Assembly (NCBI GenBank): GCA_036244855.1
Contig: BQKZ01001479.1
Span: forward strand, 15,421-79,420
Length of the DNA: 64,000 bases
Direction: 5' to 3'
DNA from: Temnopleurus reevesii
Taxonomy: Eukaryota > Echinodermata > Echinoidea > Temnopleuroida > Temnopleuridae
The translations under genes were made by a program, and so were the position numbers. Below the pieces are notes generated by a model, which saw only the letters and a program-made list of their open reading frames with translations, did no database searches and was not told the DNA's origin. This document shows, one piece after another, positions 62,043 to 64,000 of this stretch (its first letter is position 1; every line of letters begins with the position of its first letter).

Positions 62043-62365
62043 GTTACCGAGAGCCATATTTATCCATGATAGAACCGTTCAATACGCTCCTGATTCGGCA
62101 AAATGCTCTAATATTACGTAGGACATTGGTACCATTTCTAAATTATACAGAACTAAATTTCAATATTTCAATCGCATTTCTCTTGAACAATTCAGAGGTT
62201 AAAAGAAGATTGACCAATCGCCCTTTTCTCACCGATCCGGGAAACAAGGTGCATGGTTACAAAATGCGCAAAATCTACCCACGCTATATTTGGCAAGAAA
62301 AGAAAGTCTTTGATATCATTTTTTTGTCGGGGATACAAAAGCGCCGAATCAAGAAAAAAATATGA
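62043..62365 (+). CDS. Possible terminal exon of an unrecognised gene
   Basis: A strong acceptor (GATTTTTAATTTCTTCAG) is followed by a frame, phase 1, open for 106 codons to a TGA. The start reads YREPYLSMIEPFNTLLIRQN and the end is basic (QKRRIKKKI). No domain recognised and no upstream exon found nearby. The length of the open frame after a good acceptor is the only support. Confidence 0.25.
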
Positions 62366-62754
62366 TATTTCACTTTCTTATATTATCCAAGAGAGATAGA
62401 TATCTGTAAGGAGGTTATCAGAATGCCTTAGGAGTTATGAGTCTTTGTGCCGAGTTTTCGGCTTTCTTCTTTTAGACCATTCTCTATCTCATTCTCTACG
62501 TATATATCGGTTTGTTTTCATTGGCTGCAAGCATTGCGTCGAGAAAATCTCATATTGGTCTCGTGAAGATAGAATTCATGGAATGAAAGTCTGCCGAGAA
62601 GTATATGTTGAAATCAATTATGGGCTTTGCAGTTATTTGCCAGTGAGAGAGTGAGAGAAGAACTGGAAGATGAGTAGCATAAGAAGGAAAATGAAAGAAG
62701 GATATTATAAAGGCAAATTTGAGATTTATAGACAGATATAGATATAAAGACAGA

Positions 62755-62776
62755 CAGATAGATAGATAGATAGATA
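62755..62776 (+). repeat. (GATA)n microsatellite
   Basis: A short GATA run of about five units, preceded by imperfect GATATAGATATAAAGACA sequence. Confidence 0.9.
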
Positions 62777-62799
62777 AGGAGAAAAAATACATCTAAATG

Positions 62800-64000
62800 T
62801 AAAATAGCACAAACACGATAAAAAAAGTGAATTATATACTTATATAGGCCAAAAGAGATATTGAGTTAAAAAGGGTATTTAAAAGTATTATACCTGGGAT
62901 GAGTGCAGCACAATGTTGATGAAAACATGCAGGAGAAAAAATAAAGTTATCACTAGATTTGGAACTGAGTATGTAATAGGAGGACGAGAAAAGTACACAA
63001 AGCTGGCGGTCTACAAAACTCATTTCAATACAATTTCATTTCGGCCTCGAGAAATTCGAAAGAGTATGATGAAAAGAAAGAAGTGAAATCAGAGATCGGG
63101 GAGCAAAAACAAAAACAAATTCAAGTGTGGTTACTGGAGAGCCGTTATTACCTAGGATCACTACATCACCTTTGGCTGAAAACGAAATATATATCCACGA
63201 TTGAAAATCGAGGAAGGGAGATTGAACAACGAGAATCTTATATCTGTATCCAATTTCGATTTAGATATCCATGTAATAAACTTGACGCACCCGACCAAAC
63301 TTTAATAAACGCGCGAAAAAAATACGAAAGCAAAACCAACAGTTCGAACATCACGTTCGCAATAGAGACCACAATATGAGAAAAGCGACCGTCGTCTGAT
63401 GTTATTGTTGTTTTTGCTTTTTTATACATTGTTTCCCACGATGGGATTTCAACGGCGGAATAGGATGATAGGGACTTGATTTATTGAATTAATTTCAGCA
63501 AGATAGTTCATTCATAGTATAAGAGGGGAGATTAGGAAACGTTGACGTAATGAGGCGAGTATTGTAAGCGATCAATGCCAAAGGAGACTATTGACTCCGA
63601 GCTATGGGGCTTGCGTGTCGGGGCAAAATTCGGCAACAAGTTCAGACTCCTTTTTTTCAGTTCTCTTCTTCAAAATTATGAAAGTCGGCTGTGTGATGAT
63701 GTAAAAAAGGGATTGATTAATATCTTGTTTGACAACATGTAGCATTGATTAAAAGATTTTTTGTCTGAGTAACCAGTCGTCTCGTATGAAAACTAGAATG
63801 ATTTAGATTATCTTTTTTATCTTCTGGTTTTACAACAATTACAAGAACAAATGAGACACAACATTGTGTGTGCAGAGAAGAAAATTGAAAAGAAATATTC
63901 TGAAACTTTTAGCTGTTGCGAAAGAATTTAATCTTCTATACTGAATGGATTAACCAAAACAACAATTTTTTCTGTCAAATGGTCGGTTGAATAATGTATT
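62800..64000. other. Intergenic, nothing supported
   Basis: No supported gene. A plus-strand open stretch at 63083-63379 has no recognised domain and no clear splice sites. Confidence 0.4.

Overview
This is a eukaryotic, AT-rich, repeat-laden stretch of animal genome, not a prokaryotic or viral one. Genes are split by GT-AG introns, intergenic DNA is full of short hairpin transposons (MITEs), decayed CR1-like LINE ends, tRNA-derived SINE heads and microsatellites, and there is strong evidence of allelic redundancy in the assembly. The best-supported gene is an orthologue of the cilium-associated vertebrate protein WDR38. Together with the repeat style and apparent heterozygosity this suggests a marine invertebrate, with an echinoderm such as a sea urchin my first guess (inference, not proven).

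Region 1 (1-11.4 kb, + strand): a complete nine-exon WD40 gene, WDR38-like, encoding 345 residues with seven WD repeats. It is notable for a series of local tandem duplications that copied exon 3, exon 4, exon 6, exon 7 (twice) and the last exon. All the copies look non-functional. A 640-bp foldback element sits in intron 5.

Region 2 (11.4-25 kb): mostly non-coding. It holds MITEs, a polypurine tract, about 1.2 kb of (CAT)n trinucleotide repeat, and a triplicated stretch at 19.9-21.3 kb. A few splice-bounded open segments (18.1-18.2 kb minus, 18.7-19.7 kb plus, 24.1-24.3 kb plus) may be exons of unrecognised genes.

Region 3 (25.8-28.6 kb, - strand): a three-exon gene whose introns are all phase 1. 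It encodes a 66-residue, cysteine-free secreted peptide precursor with a signal peptide, a tetrabasic RRRR site, a Gly-Arg amidation-type site and a Lys-Lys site. I do not recognise the family. This is the most interesting gene in the window.

Region 4 (28.7-64 kb): no confidently assigned gene. It contains at least three hairpin MITE families in several copies, a 0.93-kb terminal-inverted-repeat element with an internal SINE-like insert, LINE fragments (a YADD reverse-transcriptase piece at 54.5 kb and a CR1-like C-terminal piece at 61 kb, both minus), two N gaps, and three large duplications (33.7-37.6, 49.0-53.0 and 53.0-56.5 kb). Single n characters mark the edges of the duplicated blocks here and in regions 2 and 3, which points to unmerged haplotypes rather than biological duplication.
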